Shown here piece after piece: positions 5,489 through 6,573 of a stretch of 6,573 bases of DNA. Location of the stretch: assembly GCA_947630385.1 (NCBI GenBank), contig CANRHG010000106.1, positions 1 through 6,573 of the forward strand, in the 5' to 3' direction. A model generated the notes under the pieces. That model was not told the origin of the DNA. It was given only the letters and a program-made list of their open reading frames with translations, and ran no database searches. The stretch's first letter is position 1; each line of letters opens with the position of its first letter. The translations under genes and the position numbers were made by a program. Origin of the DNA: an uncultured Eubacteriaceae bacterium (lineage in GTDB: Bacteria > Bacillota > Clostridia > Eubacteriales > Eubacteriaceae).

Positions 5489-6573
5489 TTATCCTTGAAT
5501 GAAAGCTAAGTTACTGTTATTCGGTGGATTGGTCGTAGGAGCCGGTGACGTCTTCGGAAGAACCTGGATCTGGATCGCTTCGAGCTGTCTGGCAAATCCA
5601 GCCGTTCCGGCGCTCTCACCGTTTTGAGCCCAGTTCATCCAACCGACGTCCTGGGCGTGAACGCGGTAGTAAACATTATACAGTCCCGCGTCGCTTCCGG
5701 TTAGATTGATCTGAATGGCTTCAAGCTGCAGGGCCTGTCCGGTCGTACCGGCTAGGCCGCCGTTTGTGACCGGTGCCTGCCAGCCGATGTTTTCAACGTG
5801 CGTACGGTATTCAATTCCCAGATTGCTGTCGCCGGCGACGTTGATCTTGATGGCCTCGAGTTGTAAAGCTTGTCCCGATGTTCCGGAGATGGCTCCGTTT
5901 TGAACGGGGCTTTGCCAACCGATGTTTTGGACATGGGTCTCGTAGGATACGGTGATTGACGGAGTCGGAGTTTCCGGCGAAGGAGTCGGGCTCTGGGTCC
6001 CGGTGACCGTCACAACGCAGGCGTCCGCTTCGTTGCTGCCGTCGGTAGCCGTAGCGGTCACTACGGTCGTTCCCGCGGCTACGCCCGTGACCACACCGTT
6101 TTGATCGACCGTAGCAATCATGGGATCGTTGCTCTTAAAGCTTAAAGTTTTATTGGTCGCATAACTCGGTTCCACCGTCACGGTCAGAGGCAGCGTGCTT
6201 CCGGCTGCGACGGTCACGCGGTCCGGATTAAAATCTACGTCTTCGACCGGAACGACCCCCGGATTAACGGAAGGATTTCCGACGACCCGGATCTCACAGG
6301 TATCGGCTTTGTTGCTGCCGTCTAAGGCCCTGACGACCAAAATGCCGGTCCCTGGTTTTAAAGCGGTGACGGTATTGTTTTCACCGACGGAAATAATATC
6401 CCCACTGAAGTTTTCGAGCGAATAGTTCTGATTGGTCGCGTTGGGTGGCTGAATCTGTACGCTGACGGTGCATGTCTCACCGACCTGCATGTAGATTTCG
6501 TCTTCGACAAAATCGATGTCCGTAACGGGTACGTTCGTATCGCTGGAGGTTCCGGTAACAACGACCGAACAGG
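5489..6573 (-). CDS. Big_2/ChW repeat surface protein, C-terminal part (cut by window edge)
   Basis: The last 360 codons of a larger extracellular protein; the reading frame stays open to base 6573, so the internal Met at 6490 is not the start. In order from the edge: the last strand of one Big_2 domain (CSVVVTG), two complete Big_2 domains, a Pro/Thr/Ser linker (TQSPTPSPETPTPS), three canonical ChW repeats and a Pro/Asn-rich tail ending NSNLAFIQG. Big_2 domains act as stiff spacers and ChW repeats as surface or protein-binding modules, so this part probably displays or anchors whatever lies in the missing N-terminal portion, perhaps an enzyme. No membrane segment or sortase signal ends the protein. 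It has its own terminator and is followed by a peptidase with the same module types, so they may work on the same surface or substrate. The function of the whole protein cannot be told from this part. Confidence 0.92.
   Translation of the reverse strand, partial: CSVVVTGTSSDTNVPVTDIDFVEDEIYMQVGETCTVSVQIQPPNATNQNYSLENFSGDIISVGENNTVTALKPGTGILVVRALDGSNKADTCEIRVVGNPSVNPGVVPVEDVDFNPDRVTVAAGSTLPLTVTVEPSYATNKTLSFKSNDPMIATVDQNGVVTGVAAGTTVVTATATDGSNEADACVVTVTGTQSPTPSPETPTPSITVSYETHVQNIGWQSPVQNGAISGTSGQALQLEAIKINVAGDSNLGIEYRTHVENIGWQAPVTNGGLAGTTGQALQLEAIQINLTGSDAGLYNVYYRVHAQDVGWMNWAQNGESAGTAGFARQLEAIQIQVLPKTSPAPTTNPPNNSNLAFIQG
5558..5950 (-). repeat. Three canonical ChW repeats
   Basis: The units lie at 5950-5834, 5818-5702 and 5674-5558. 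They read YETHVQNIGW, YRTHVENIGW and YRVHAQDVGW, each followed by NG..(S/A)GT and (Q/R)QLEAI-type endings. Units 1 and 2 are closest in protein sequence (both GQALQLEAI) but differ at many silent positions, so the duplication is not recent. Unit 3 keeps the second Trp (GWMNW), whereas units 1 and 2 have Pro there. Confidence 0.93.
5999..6253 (-). repeat. Big_2 Ig-like domain, last copy
   Basis: It starts VPVEDVDFNPDRVTV and contains the typical EPSYATNKTLSF, VDQNGVVTGVAAG and DGSNEADACVVTVTG segments. It aligns along its whole length with the copy before it. Confidence 0.9.
6278..6532 (-). repeat. Big_2 Ig-like domain, preceding copy
   Basis: It starts VPVTDIDFVEDEIYM and contains QPPNATNQNYSL, VTALKPGTGILVV and DGSNKADTCEIRVVG. 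The linker NPSVNPG joins it to the last copy. A further copy upstream is shown by the terminal strand CSVVVTG at 6571-6551. All three carry Cys in the last strand, common in clostridial Big_2 domains. Confidence 0.88.

Noticed and set aside
5542..5558. LPKTS near the C-terminus of the Big_2/ChW protein, resembling a sortase LPxTG signal
   Set aside because: The fifth residue is Ser, and neither a hydrophobic segment nor a basic tail follows. ChW units normally end in a similar VLP, so the match is chance.
6488..6490. Met codon at 6490 as start of the Big_2/ChW protein
   Set aside because: The frame continues to the window edge, and the residues before it belong to the same Big_2 domain and to the end of another.

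Overview
The window comes from a Gram-positive anaerobe of the class Clostridia; I cannot name the genus. The evidence is ChW (clostridial hydrophobic W) repeats in two secreted proteins, a secreted papain-type peptidase with a lectin-like domain, Shine-Dalgarno sites such as GAGGAGG, sigma-A-type promoters and GC-rich hairpin terminators with long U-tracts. All four genes lie on the minus strand, so transcription runs from high to low coordinates. The placement is by family knowledge, not by a database search.

In order of transcription: (1) 6573-5489 is the 3' part of a large secreted or surface protein, with at least two complete Big_2 Ig-like domains, a Pro/Thr/Ser linker and three canonical ChW repeats. 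It ends in a strong terminator. (2) 5488-5131 is an AT-rich intergenic region with possible promoters and a cluster of AATTGA dyads. (3) 5130-2278 encodes a secreted C1 (papain-like) cysteine peptidase with a lectin-like domain, one Big_2 domain, an unassigned domain and three divergent ChW repeats. A 174-nt 3' untranslated region follows, then a terminator whose 24-nt core is identical to that of gene 1. (4) 2013-865 encodes an aldo/keto reductase of the Fe-S-associated type that has lost the cysteines. Its promoter has a 19-bp spacer filled by a dyad, as in MerR-family-controlled promoters. It has its own terminator. (5) A near-consensus promoter just after that terminator drives valS, of which the first 232 codons or so are in the window.

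Each gene has its own likely promoter or terminator, so this looks like four single-gene units rather than one operon. The two ChW proteins probably act together at the cell surface: the shared ChW/Big_2 modules, adjacency and identical terminator core suggest a paralogous or co-acquired surface module. The reductase and valS look like ordinary cytoplasmic genes. I see no rRNA or tRNA gene, insertion sequence, CRISPR array, phage gene or defence system. The points most worth a second look are the MerR-type promoter on a reductase with no regulator nearby, the Cys-to-Ser/Glu decay of the Fe-S motif, and the architecture and cysteine pattern of the peptidase.
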